The notes under the pieces: model-generated
The model's input: the letters and a program-made list of their open reading frames with translations, nothing else
Databases searched by the model: none
What the model was told of the DNA's origin: nothing
Shown: piece after piece, positions 53,574 through 63,500 of the stretch
How the letters are laid out: each line of letters opens with the position of its first letter
Numbering within the stretch: position 1 is the stretch's first letter
Assembly (NCBI RefSeq): GCF_014641075.1
Contig: NZ_BMHP01000004.1
Span: 558,001 to 622,000 of the forward strand
Direction: 5' to 3'
Source of the DNA: Paenibacillus nasutitermitis
GTDB lineage: Bacteria > Bacillota > Bacilli > Paenibacillales > Paenibacillaceae
Length of the DNA stretch: 64,000 nucleotides
Program-made: the position numbers and the translations under genes

Positions 53574-54053
53574 CTAGGATTGCTTGGCAATGACCGGAAT
53601 CCATACCTCGCAGCGGTAATCCGCAGCTGTCGTGTCACCCGGCCCATAGACCTCGATGTCTGGTGCTTGAGCGTGCTCGTAGCCTGTAGAAGAGAACCAT
53701 TCTCCGAAGATATGCTGCCATACCTGCTGGATCGCTCCGGGAAGCGGACCTACCGAGGGGAATACCGCCCAGGATGCGGACGGAATCGTCATTGAGATAT
53801 ATCCCTCAGACGGAGCGCTGTCACTTTCTACCGCGATGATATAGGTGAGAAGTTCGTCGCCAGGGAGCATACTGCAGATGCCGAGCAGATCCTTGCCGGG
53901 GCTTACGGCCTCCAGGGCGCTGACGGTACCGTCTTCATCGCTTTGTTTCCAGAACTCGGGTATCCTCCGGTTGTTCTCCCCGTTCTCCATGCTGACCTGA
54001 ATTGATTTTCCTACAATGCGGAAGGCTTTCTTTTCCTCCATACGATATTCCAT
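53574..54053 (-). CDS. GyrI/AraC effector-binding domain protein
   Basis: 159 aa from the ATG at 54053 (GGGAGACGAGG upstream); the frame is open further. The fold pattern MEEKKAFRIVGKSIQVS, the central EGYISMTIPSASWAVFPSVG and C-terminal EVWIPVIAK match the GyrI-like small-molecule-binding domain found alone or attached to AraC and MerR proteins. No DNA-binding part is present. It may sequester or bind a drug-like ligand. It is transcribed alone on the minus strand. Confidence 0.85.
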   Translation of the reverse strand: MEYRMEEKKAFRIVGKSIQVSMENGENNRRIPEFWKQSDEDGTVSALEAVSPGKDLLGICSMLPGDELLTYIIAVESDSAPSEGYISMTIPSASWAVFPSVGPLPGAIQQVWQHIFGEWFSSTGYEHAQAPDIEVYGPGDTTAADYRCEVWIPVIAKQS

Positions 54054-54266
54054 GTCCTCGTCTCCCTTCATAATGTTGTCGTAAGGGTGCCTAGTCGTAA
54101 TCTCTTTATAATACAATCAACGGAGGGATACAAGCATCCAAAGAAATAGGCAGACGGGCGGTTTTACGATTTTAGAATCCGCAGCCATCTGATAGAATAA
54201 ATGTATGTCGTGACTGGATTCATACACAAACCATGATATGCGTCATATAAGAGGAGTCCTGCAACT

Positions 54267-55235
54267 ATGCTTCAGCAGTTTAACCACCGGCTTGAGCGCA
54301 TTCTGCCGCTCATAACGCCAGCAAGCGTCCTTATTGGGGTGCTGCTGGGCCAGCATTTGGCCGGGTTTACCTTTCTGACCACCTGGGTTTTTGCATTTAT
54401 GACGTTCTCGGGCAGCATAAGCTCAAGCTTCAGGGAATTTATCAAAGTATTGACCCAGCCGGTCCCCTTGTTCATGACCTTGCTCATTTTGCATGTCATC
54501 ATGCCCCTGATCGCATTGGGAACGGGGCATCTGTTCTATGCCGGGGACCCCTACACCATGACCGGCTTCATTCTGGCGATGGCGATTCCAACCGGGATCA
54601 CCAGCTTCGTATGGGTAGCGATTTACAAAGGCAATACCGCGCTCACGCTGTCGATTATTCTGATTGACACCATTCTGTCGCCGCTGGTTGTGCCCTACAC
54701 CTTATCTGTGCTTGTCGGCGCGCAGGTGGAAATGGACATCTATGCCATGATGAGGGGGCTGCTGATGATGATTGTGCTGCCGTCGCTGTTGGGGATGGGG
54801 CTGAATCAATGGACCAAAGGCGGCATCCGCGACCACTGGGGTCCGCGTCTGAGTCCGTTTTCCAAGATCGGCATGGGTATCGTCGTGGCGATCAACAGCT
54901 CGGTCGTATCCCCTTATCTGCGGCATTTCGATGCCCGGCTCCTGCGCATTGCCTTAACTACGCTGCTGCTCGCGAGCCTCGGGTATATCCTCGGCTGGCT
55001 GATTGCCAAGCTGATGCGCTGGGAGAAGGATCTGGTCATTGCGCTCACCTTTAATGGCGGCATGCGCAATATCAGCGCGGGCGCCGTGCTTGCGGTCTCG
55101 TATTTTGCCCCACCGGTTGCGCTTCCGGTTGTGCTCGGCATGCTGTTTCAGCAGTCGCTGGCTTCCCTGTTCGGCTATTTGATTCATCGGCGGACGATCC
55201 AGGAGCAGAAGCGGGAGTCCGGAATTGCAGTATGA
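54267..55235 (+). CDS. Bile acid:sodium symporter (BASS)-family transporter
   Basis: 322 aa with nine or ten membrane helices. The pattern MAIPTGITSFVWVAIYKGN in helix 4 and LTFNGGMRNISAGAVLAVSY in helix 9 match BASS/SBF family crossover motifs. It probably imports or exports an organic anion with sodium or protons. The substrate is unknown and bile acids are only the family name. The start is preceded by AAGAGGAG. It is transcribed alone, about 120 bases before the phosphoesterase. Confidence 0.85.
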   Translation: MLQQFNHRLERILPLITPASVLIGVLLGQHLAGFTFLTTWVFAFMTFSGSISSSFREFIKVLTQPVPLFMTLLILHVIMPLIALGTGHLFYAGDPYTMTGFILAMAIPTGITSFVWVAIYKGNTALTLSIILIDTILSPLVVPYTLSVLVGAQVEMDIYAMMRGLLMMIVLPSLLGMGLNQWTKGGIRDHWGPRLSPFSKIGMGIVVAINSSVVSPYLRHFDARLLRIALTTLLLASLGYILGWLIAKLMRWEKDLVIALTFNGGMRNISAGAVLAVSYFAPPVALPVVLGMLFQQSLASLFGYLIHRRTIQEQKRESGIAV

Positions 55236-55352
55236 CCAGCCCCTTCGCCACAGTCTCTTTACAAAATCTCATTCTCTGCTTGACCGCAAATGAACAATTG
55301 ACCTATAAGATAGGGGAAGTTGCCACCATTTTGTAAGCCAGAAGGAGAAGAT

Positions 55353-56198
55353 ATGATGAGATTAGTGTTGATGGGCGATTTGCATTATCACGAGATCGAC
55401 GCGGCCATTCCGGGACTTGCGGAGGCGCGCAGCGTATTCTATAACACCTTGCTGGAACGTTTTCTGGATGTCGAGGGCGATTTGCATGTATCGATTGGAG
55501 ATCTTACTAATTTCGGTACATCCGTGGAGCTGCAAGAGGTTTATGAGCTGCTTCGCCGCGACGAACGCACTTTTATCCATGTATTGGGCAATCATGATCT
55601 CTATTCGCAGACCAGAGAGCAGGTGCTGGCCATTACGGGACAGCGGCGTTATTTTGCCATGGATACCGAATCGGCGCTGCTGGTTTTCCTGGATACTGCC
55701 CGGGAGATGGACCTGACCGATTGGGGCGGCTGGCTTGACGAGGAACAGCTGCAGTGGCTGGAGCAAATGGTTGAAGCATCGGGGACGAAGCCGCTGCTTG
55801 TGTTTGGCCATCATCCGGTCTACAAGACGACAAGACGGTCGGAAGGGGAGAAAAGCTCGATCCATCCTGACATCGACATGCGCCGCATTTTGAACCGCAA
55901 ACAAGGCGTCGGCGTCTACTTTAACGGACATACGCATGTGGACTCCATCATCGTTGAAGGCAGCTGGACGTTCGTACAGCTATCCTCTTGTATGGACCAG
56001 CACGCCTTCCGGATCGTGGAGCTCGCCGATCAGGACATTCGTATCTCAACCATGGATATTGCGGACGCAGCCGTTCATGATCATGCTCCGATTCTGCATC
56101 AGCATATGAAGCATTTCCGTCCTACCCTCGAAGCCCGAGGAACTGATGCGGACCGCGAGCATGTGATTTCCCTGCTTGCCGGCTCGCAGACGTTATAA
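55353..56198 (+). CDS. Calcineurin-like metallophosphoesterase
   Basis: 281 aa from the ATG at 55353 (GAAGGAGAAG upstream). The dimetal motifs are in order: GDLHYH near residue 8, GDLTNFG near 48, GNHD near 78, GHHP near 155 and GHTHVD near 193. This is a complete cytoplasmic phosphoesterase of the cyclic-nucleotide or UDP-sugar type. The substrate is unknown. It is followed by glpP after 24 bases, so they are probably co-transcribed. Confidence 0.92.
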   Translation: MMRLVLMGDLHYHEIDAAIPGLAEARSVFYNTLLERFLDVEGDLHVSIGDLTNFGTSVELQEVYELLRRDERTFIHVLGNHDLYSQTREQVLAITGQRRYFAMDTESALLVFLDTAREMDLTDWGGWLDEEQLQWLEQMVEASGTKPLLVFGHHPVYKTTRRSEGEKSSIHPDIDMRRILNRKQGVGVYFNGHTHVDSIIVEGSWTFVQLSSCMDQHAFRIVELADQDIRISTMDIADAAVHDHAPILHQHMKHFRPTLEARGTDADREHVISLLAGSQTL

Positions 56199-56222
56199 AT
56201 CGCAACCGGGAGGTGATCGAAG

Positions 56223-56870
56223 GTGAAGGATGCCAACGCAGCAAACCGCGACGTTTTTCTGACGGGCCTTGCAAGGAACAGGATGATTGCTTCCATTAAG
56301 GATCCCAGGCATATCGAGACTGCGCTGGCGCTGCGCGGCCGATTAGGCGGCATTTTCCTGCTTACCGGCCATATCGGCGTCATCAAAGGGTATGTGGATG
56401 TGTTCAAGGAGCATCAGCTTCCGGTTTTCCTCCATCTGGAGAAGATCGGCGGCCTCAGCACGGATCATTACGGTCTGGATTATCTGGCGAAAGCCATTAA
56501 ACCGACCGGCATTATCTCGACGAAAACGAATGTGGTGAAAACAGCGAAGAAAATGGGACTGGTCACCATTCAGCGTTTCTTCCTCGTCGATTCCGAGGGG
56601 CTGGACAATATCGCCAAAAGCCTCTCGCAGAGCGAGCCGGATATCGTGGAAGTGATGCCTGCGCGGATTCCCGATATGATCGGCAGAGTGAAAGCCCTCA
56701 CCGGCCTGCCCATTATTACGGGAGGTTTATTGTATGAGCGCAGCCAGGCGGAGGCGTGTTTGAAATATGGCACAGTAGCGGTGTCATCGTCGAAGCCGGA
56801 GCTGTGGAAATGCCTGGAGCCAAGCATGGCTGATTCCAGAGCTTCAACCGCTATTGGATCACACACTTGA
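56223..56870 (+). CDS. glpP: Glycerol-3-phosphate-responsive antiterminator GlpP
   Basis: 215 aa from a GTG start behind GGGAGGTGA. The (beta/alpha)-type pattern with LRGRLGGIFLLTGHIGVIKG, VFLHLEKIGGLSTDHYGLDY and IVEVMPARIPDMIGRV matches GlpP, the mRNA-binding antiterminator that activates glycerol uptake and catabolism genes when glycerol-3-phosphate is bound. The usual glpF/glpK/glpD targets are not adjacent here. It follows the phosphoesterase gene closely. A terminator follows. Confidence 0.93.
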   Translation: MKDANAANRDVFLTGLARNRMIASIKDPRHIETALALRGRLGGIFLLTGHIGVIKGYVDVFKEHQLPVFLHLEKIGGLSTDHYGLDYLAKAIKPTGIISTKTNVVKTAKKMGLVTIQRFFLVDSEGLDNIAKSLSQSEPDIVEVMPARIPDMIGRVKALTGLPIITGGLLYERSQAEACLKYGTVAVSSSKPELWKCLEPSMADSRASTAIGSHT

Positions 56871-56904
56871 GAAATGATAGCTGCTTCTAATAATGTCCAG
56901 GCAG

Positions 56905-56937
56905 AACGGCCGCATTCAGCTGCGGCTGTTTTGTTTT
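56905..56937 (+). terminator. Terminator after glpP
   Basis: AACGGCCGCA and TGCGGCTGTT pair with one G-U, followed by TTTGTTTT. It lies between glpP and the convergent gene. Confidence 0.8.
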
Positions 56938-56976
56938 GAGCTCTCACTTATATATTTGTTTTCTAACATCAATCCC

Positions 56977-57945
56977 TCACAGCCTGATCACTCTGCGATA
57001 AAAGGTATAATCTCCCCCGATATCCGCTTTATAAGCTTCCAACGTCGATTCATCCCATGAATGCCCGCGAAAATAAGTGGCCACCGGCAAGTAGCCCAGA
57101 GCAATCCCGAGTCCGCCGCAAATATTGCTGCCGCCGTCACCGCCCTTAAACAGGCATGGCGAATCCACAACCTCAAATCGATAAGGGTCATATGCGATGC
57201 TGATTCCAAAGTGATTGGGCAATTCCAAATCATAGGGCTTGCCCACATGATCAGGGTCTTCAAAGTGCTTGATGCGCATGTCATAGTGGAAGCTATCCCC
57301 CCAGCGCCATAACAATCGGGAGCCTCCGCCGCACAAATACTCCCATTCATCCTCGGAAGGAAGGGTGAAGCCTTTCAATTGGAGCTGTTGCAAGAACGTT
57401 TCATAGGATACCGCTTCGTACAGTTCGACAACCGTCCCTGCTTCAGATCTGCTTAGCCGGAGCGTTTTGTAAATGGTCAGCATCCGGGACGAGGACATTT
57501 CGAATTTGCGGATTTCTTCCTTCGAGTTTTCTGTCAGCTCCTCACTGTCGGGATCCACCGTGCGCCAACCAATTTCCCGCAGCTTGCACTCCACCAGCAT
57601 AGACCCCACAGCAGCCGTGCGGACAGGCGACATCAGGCTGCGGATAAACGTTTCACTGTCGGGAATTTCGTACTCTTCCAGAGTCTCTTCAACGTCTTGC
57701 CTGGTAGATTCGTCAAATCCACTCGTAAACGATTCCCAGCCCAGTGTTACCGTATCGCCCGGAACAAACACAAATTCGCTGCCAGCAAGCTCATAGACCG
57801 CCGTGTGCGTATGCATCCCGAATCGTTCGAACCGGGCAAATCGTTTCAATACCAGCTCCGGATACCGGTCTGTCAGCGATTCCAGCAGCGCCTGCCGTTC
57901 GGTTTCCTCAAGCTTCTCATACCGTTCTCTAAGATAAGCAGTCAT
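56977..57945 (-). CDS. SUMF1/formylglycine-generating-enzyme-like protein
   Basis: 322 aa from the ATG at 57945 behind GAGGAATGAAC; two ATGs lie just upstream. The C-terminal half contains the FGE-sulfatase-like pattern LPSEDEWEYLCGGGSRLLWR, then WGD and later GLGIALGYLPVATYFRG, which is distant from classical SUMF1. The N-terminal half is acidic and helical without a clear family. The four scattered Cys do not form the usual FGE active-site pair by eye, so a true sulfatase-activating role is not established. It is convergent with glpP. Confidence 0.6.
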   Translation of the reverse strand: MTAYLRERYEKLEETERQALLESLTDRYPELVLKRFARFERFGMHTHTAVYELAGSEFVFVPGDTVTLGWESFTSGFDESTRQDVEETLEEYEIPDSETFIRSLMSPVRTAAVGSMLVECKLREIGWRTVDPDSEELTENSKEEIRKFEMSSSRMLTIYKTLRLSRSEAGTVVELYEAVSYETFLQQLQLKGFTLPSEDEWEYLCGGGSRLLWRWGDSFHYDMRIKHFEDPDHVGKPYDLELPNHFGISIAYDPYRFEVVDSPCLFKGGDGGSNICGGLGIALGYLPVATYFRGHSWDESTLEAYKADIGGDYTFYRRVIRL

Positions 57946-58118
57946 GTTCATTCCTCGCAATCTCCAGCAATATTCCGCTATTTTTTACGTGCTTTGGCTG
58001 CCTCATATAATGGCAAGTATAAGTCTTTCCGGTATATTTTGCATATCCTAATCTTCGCGGCATGCAACCTTTTTCCATATTAAAGTGTCAGTAAGCTTGA
58101 ATGAAGGGGGTTTTAGAT

Positions 58119-58883
58119 ATGAGGAAATGTCTTATAATTATGATGGCCTTGATATTAATTGCGCTATTCGGATGTGAAAGCAGAGGAATTGATGACAAGG
58201 GGCCAGGACAGATTGAAGCAAGAAATATCGCTTCGATCACACTAACAGAAAAGGACAGCGAATCGGTCACCCTTACAGAAACTTCGTCCTTTGAACGATT
58301 CGTTCAAGCCACTACAGGTGCTGAATATGACGAGTCAAAGCTCGATATCGCTGCACCTGATTACGGGGCCACAGTGGAAATGAAGGATGGCACAAACCAT
58401 CAATACTCATTCTGGATCGTTGGAGACAACACCGGATTATTCACTAAATCGGGACAAAATGGATACTATCGGATGGCGGATGCCTCCAAGAAAGATTTGT
58501 TGGACTTGTTCAAAGTAAATCTGAATCCGCCAACAATGTCAGAACTGCAAGTGGATGGCATTCAACAAATTACAATAATGGAGTCCAATAATGGGAATGC
58601 GGAACTACAAACGAAGGCGCTTGCCGTTCTCGTCGATAAAAATGAATTTCATGCTTTCTCCGATGCGATTAAGCATGCTAAACTAGCTACCGGGAATATC
58701 ATTGCGATTGGAGCGGACTATGACTTTATTGTTGAATTTGCCTCCTCGCAACAGCGATTGAGCTATTGGAACGGGAAACATTTAAAGATGATATCCGACA
58801 ATGACGACAAGAACTATTTTTTAAGCGATGATGCTGTCAAACAAATCGATTTGTTAATCCGTGAGGCAGAGCAAGCGAACTAG
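58119..58883 (+). CDS. Putative lipoprotein of unknown function
   Basis: 254 aa from the ATG at 58119 (AAGGGGG upstream). The signal peptide ends in a lipobox (LIALFGC, Cys19), so it is anchored outside the membrane. The mature domain has two similar-looking halves with ISITL/ITIME-type strands and DFIVEFASSQQRLSYWNGKH. I recognise no family. It is the first of three small + strand genes of unknown function. Confidence 0.7.
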   Translation: MRKCLIIMMALILIALFGCESRGIDDKGPGQIEARNIASITLTEKDSESVTLTETSSFERFVQATTGAEYDESKLDIAAPDYGATVEMKDGTNHQYSFWIVGDNTGLFTKSGQNGYYRMADASKKDLLDLFKVNLNPPTMSELQVDGIQQITIMESNNGNAELQTKALAVLVDKNEFHAFSDAIKHAKLATGNIIAIGADYDFIVEFASSQQRLSYWNGKHLKMISDNDDKNYFLSDDAVKQIDLLIREAEQAN

Positions 58884-58960
58884 CGGGACGCATGAGTTGA
58901 ACAAATAAAGAGTAGTTTGCCGCGGCAGCCTGCTCATAGTGTTTGGGAGGCGAAGGGGAC

Positions 58961-59209
58961 GTGTCGAACGTGGACGAGGAGAAAAGTGCTGTGGAAAAAG
59001 CGGAAACGGTGTTTATAACAACCGAAGTCATAACGTCGAAAGTGTACAAGGTCAGTCCGGAGCAGAAAGAGGAGCTCGATCGTCTGGCGGAGGAGAGAAT
59101 GAAAAAGGCTCGCGAGGAGGCAATACCGAAGATCCGCAAATTGTACGAGCAGCGGGTTAAGGAGCTCCGGCTGCAACAGAAGCCGAAGGCCGACGGAGAA
59201 GGAAACTGA
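58961..59209 (+). CDS. Small charged helical protein
   Basis: 82 aa from a GTG start with GGGAGG eleven bases upstream. Highly charged; the central VSPEQKEELDRLAEERMKKA and EQRVKELRLQQKPK suggest a single long helix or coiled coil. No family is recognised. It lies about 80 bases after the lipoprotein gene and 110 before the next one. Confidence 0.5.
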   Translation: MSNVDEEKSAVEKAETVFITTEVITSKVYKVSPEQKEELDRLAEERMKKAREEAIPKIRKLYEQRVKELRLQQKPKADGEGN

Positions 59210-59320
59210 TACGACCTATTTTTATTATCTGATTGCAGGCAGATGTTTTCGGCACTTACGGATACGCAAGGATGTAAACCACGGGATCTTCTTCGTAATA
59301 TAAAGGGAGAGAGACACAAC

Positions 59321-60211
59321 ATGAACAAACAACTGCTTGCCATACTTAAAAAAATGTACAAACACGACAACACCTATTATGATGCGGAGCGAGGCATTGC
59401 GCTTTATAAAACAGATATGTTGAAGCCCCAGGAAACAGAGCTGCTGCAGCAAAATAAGTGGGCGCCCAATGAAATAGAGCTTATCCGGCATGATGAATTA
59501 AATCGCAAGCTGATTGGCATGCAGTCCGAAGAACAGTTGTCCTGGCATGTTGTCGCCAGAATATTTATTGCAGGCGTTGGAGGCAGTTTTCCTGCCGGAA
59601 TTTCCACACTGATGAATTATCATCAAATGATTCATATGCGGGAGCATGACTATCAGGAGGCCGAGCGGTTTATGAGCTGCAAGCGATGCGGCTTTCATAA
59701 GGATCAATGGGAGCATTTGTCATGGATTCGCTATGCGGTTCATTTGGGCAATGCTTATGGCAGCACTATTGGAGCCTACGCTCACTTGACTGAGCTGTTA
59801 CAGCTGCTTCAGTCTGGCTCAATTGAACCAACGGATGAGGATAAGTCTAAGTTTAAGCAGCTGCTCCAATTGCTTGATGCAGCTGACGACAGTGAAACGC
59901 CTGGCCAGTTTGAGAAGAGACTGACGGCCGCGAAGCTATTAAAGGGCACAGCCGGCATGAGACGGAGTATCCTTCAATCGCTTGCGATGGTTGGCGTTAT
60001 CCCTAATCGGATTCTTTCCATTTCGCCAGATTCCCGGGTGGATAATGAACAAATATTGAATGGTGAGCTGCTGCTAAACAACACCAAGGGAAGATCGGAT
60101 ATGGAGATGCCGTGGGCTGGCTGGCAAGGCGGACTTGGTGTCGACTGGGACAAAACACTGCAATTGTTCGGAACATGTTACGGAGAAGATGCTTTACGCC
60201 CTACATACTAA
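59321..60211 (+). CDS. Hypothetical protein
   Basis: 296 aa from the ATG at 59321 (AAAGGGAGAG upstream), with no signal peptide or membrane helix. It is mostly helical. Its centre holds MSCKRCGFHKDQWEHLSWIR, a Cys-x-x-Cys-like cluster with His that might bind a metal. The C-terminus ends with MPWAGWQGGLGVDWDKTLQL. I do not recognise a family. A hairpin (60237-60265) follows, so it may end a short unit. Confidence 0.7.
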   Translation: MNKQLLAILKKMYKHDNTYYDAERGIALYKTDMLKPQETELLQQNKWAPNEIELIRHDELNRKLIGMQSEEQLSWHVVARIFIAGVGGSFPAGISTLMNYHQMIHMREHDYQEAERFMSCKRCGFHKDQWEHLSWIRYAVHLGNAYGSTIGAYAHLTELLQLLQSGSIEPTDEDKSKFKQLLQLLDAADDSETPGQFEKRLTAAKLLKGTAGMRRSILQSLAMVGVIPNRILSISPDSRVDNEQILNGELLLNNTKGRSDMEMPWAGWQGGLGVDWDKTLQLFGTCYGEDALRPTY

Positions 60212-60589
60212 ATGACGAATTGAATCAACATCCATGAAGAGGCTGCCGGCTGGATCGGCAGCTTCGTTGCGTTAACGGGAGATATAACTCGCAAAAATCC
60301 CTCCCGAAATTCCATGTGAAACTAAAGTAGCGGCTGTCGGGTTTTACTTATAAAAAAATACCATTTTTTTGCTGAAAAATGTAGTTCGACTTATATGCAG
60401 TCCTACTAAAATATTATATAATCATGAAGTTGAAGCAGTTTTTGTCGTAGTAGCAGTATTAAAGTCCTGGGTGTGAGGGGGAGTAAAGGGCCGCGGAATC
60501 ACGTTCACTACGAATCGGGTAAAAAATCATCTTGAGAATGAGAATCATTATTCTAGTCAAATTTTTTATGGAGGGAAGATGTTGCAAGT
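60212..60589. other. Promoter region of the Ig-like surface protein
   Basis: About 380 bases without a gene. GAAGAGGCTGCCG/CGGCAGCTTC (60237-60265) may stop upstream transcription. A TATAAT hexamer lies at 60417-60422 without a good -35. The Fur box at 60534-60552 and a GGAGGGAAG ribosome-binding stretch precede the ATG at 60590. Confidence 0.6.
60534..60552. promoter_or_regulatory. Fur-box candidate upstream of the Ig/SLH-type surface protein
   Basis: GAGAATGAGAATCATTATT matches the Fur consensus GATAATGATAATCATTATC at 16 of 19 positions, with flanking TGAGAAT and ATTCTA extending the inverted symmetry. It sits 38 bases before the start codon. Iron- or Fur-family control of a cell-surface protein is inferred. 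Confidence 0.6.
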
Positions 60590-63500
60590 ATGAGAGAAGT
60601 AATAGTAGGAAAGAAATCGCGAAAATTGAGGCGCGCCTCTACAATGCTGCTGGTATGTTTGGCTATGATCGTTTCTCTGGTGGGGGATTTAGGTTCCAGA
60701 GCCATTGCTGCCTCAGATCCACCCTCGATTACCGGTCAACCGACCAATGCAACCATTGCTGCAGGAGGGAATACAAGCTTTACAGTCATAGCAAGCAATA
60801 CAAACTCCTATCAATGGCAAGTGGATGAAGGTCCAGGCTTCATAAATATTAGCGATGCAGTTCCGTACAGCGGGGCGACAACATCAACGCTATCCATTAC
60901 CGGAGCAACAATGGATATGGACGGATATTCATACCGCGTTATTGCAACCGGTGATAAATCGCCGGCTGCAACTTCGAACAGCGCAAGCTTGACAGTGAAC
61001 ACACTGACGCATGCGCCAGAGCCCACGATCAACGTGCAGCCCGTGTTGGAACAAGAGGTGGATGAAAAGCAGCCCCCGATCATTCTGAGCGTAGGGGCAA
61101 CTGGCACAGGTACGTTAAGCTACCAGTGGTACCGGTATGATGACGCCAGCTTATCGAATGGCTTCGTGATTCCGAATGCAACCAGTGATTCCTTTACGGT
61201 GTCTACAGTCAATCCTCTGGAATACTATTATCGTGTGGTCGTTACGAATACGGACAATACCGCAACAGTAACCCAGACCGCATCGGTGACGAGCGACTTA
61301 GTCCATGTAAAGGTGAAAGCGCTGGCGAATGCATTGCCGCCAACTATTAACACACCGCCGGTCGGTCAAACGGTGACTGTGGGAGATCCGACCGTCACCC
61401 TGAGCGTAGCAGCAACTGCGACCCCACCAGGTACGTTAAGCTACCAGTGGCGCCGTTTTAATGACAACAGCTATTCGGGCGGCATAGCGTTCCCGGAGAC
61501 AACCAGTGCCTCCTTTACGGTGCCTACAACCCATGCTTTGGAATACTATTATGATGTTATAGTAACGAATACGGATGAAACGGTACCAGGCAACACTAAA
61601 GCATCCGTAACGAGCAGTCTCGCCCATGTAGTGGTAGAAGAGCTCCCGAATCTTGTCCATGCTGCAGCGCCGATTATTGACGAGCAGCCAGACAACGAAA
61701 TGGTGGATCAGCGGGAACCCGTCACCCTGATCGTAGAGGCCAGCATCACCGGCAGCGGCCTTGGAACATTAACTTACCAGTGGTACCGGATTACGGACGA
61801 TGGCAGCGTACCGATGAATGGTGCAACCGGGACCTCCTTTAATGTACCGACAGCAGGTGCCGGGGTTGAAAATTATTATGTAGTAGTTACGAATACCGAT
61901 GATGACGCAACGGGCAACAAGACTGCATCGGTAACGAGCAGAACAGTCACAGTAACAGTCAATGCACTGGCGAATGCAGCGCAGCCCGTTATCGACACTC
62001 AGCCAGTCAGCGATACGGTGGTGAATCAGCGGGAGCCCGTCACCCTGATTGTAGCGGCCAGTATCCCCGTCAACGGCAATGGTGATTTGAGCTACCAATG
62101 GTACCGGAGTGAAGACAACAGCTTCATTGGCGGATTTGCAATGAATAATGCAACCGGCGATTCGTTGACCGTGCCGACAGCAGGTGCCGGAGAATTCTAT
62201 TATTATGTAATCGTCTCGAATAACGATGAATTGGCACCAGGCATCACGACCGCATCGGTAACGAGCAGCATAGTCAAAGTAACGGTCAATCCACTGGAGG
62301 ATGCAGTGCAACCCGTTATTGACCTGCAGCCAGTCGGTCTGACAGTTAATGAGGACGACAGCGCTATTCTGAGCATTGAGGCAAGCGTAAGCGGCGAAGG
62401 AACATTAAGCTATCAGTGGTACCGGAATGATGTGAACGATATCAATCACTCCTCAGCCGTCATGAATGCTACAGGTTCCACATTTGCGGTACCTACATCC
62501 ACTGCGCATGAATCCTATTATTATGCGGTGGTGACGAATACCAATCCGAACGTGCCAGGTTATACAACCGCAAGAGCGACAAGCGGCATCGTCAAAGTAA
62601 AAGTGAATGCGAATGCGCCGAAGCCTGTTTTCATTACACAGCCGCACAATCAGACGGTTTACGAGGGCAGCAGCCTTACTCTGAGCGTAGAGGCCAATGT
62701 GATCGGCGAAGGTACGTTAAGCTACCAATGGTACCAAAATTCGACGAACAGCACCGTGGGCGGAACAGCTATCGAAGGTGCGACGAGCGCCTCGCATACG
62801 ATGACGGCATCCAGTGCCGGAATATTCTACTACTATGTGGTCGTCACGAATACCGATCCATCGGCACCGGGCTACAAGACATCCGTGTCAACCAGCTACG
62901 TGGCCAAAGTAAAAGTAAACCTGCATACCTACACCATCGAAGCCATAGCAGACCAAACGGCAAAAGCCTTGGTTCAAGGCTACGAATCGGGCACGCAGGA
63001 AACAAAAACAATCCTTGTAGCCAATACGGGTACAGGCAATCTGCTTAACCTTTCTGCATCTCTTAGCGGCGCGAATGCCGATGATTTTGTACTTACGCAG
63101 CCCGCTGCGACATTGAACAGCGGTTCGCCTGCGGCAAGCTTTACAGTGAAAGCGAAAGACGGACTGGCTGCAGGAACATATACGGCCACGGTGACGGTTT
63201 CCGCTGATCACCTGACGAGTGTGACCTTTACCGTCACACAAGTGGTGGACGCCCCTGAGGTTCCTGTTTATCCAGACTACCCGACTGATGGGGGAAATAC
63301 GCAGCCAAACACGACTGGTGTTGATGTGTTGGTTAATGGTAAAGCAGAATCTGCAGGCACAGCGACAACAACCCAGGTCGATGGCCAAACGATCACAACC
63401 GTCGTCATGGACGCCAAGAAATTGAATGACCGGCTTGCGGCGGAAGGTCAGGGAGCCGTCATTACGATTCCTGTCTCGAGCCAATCCGATCGTGTAATCG

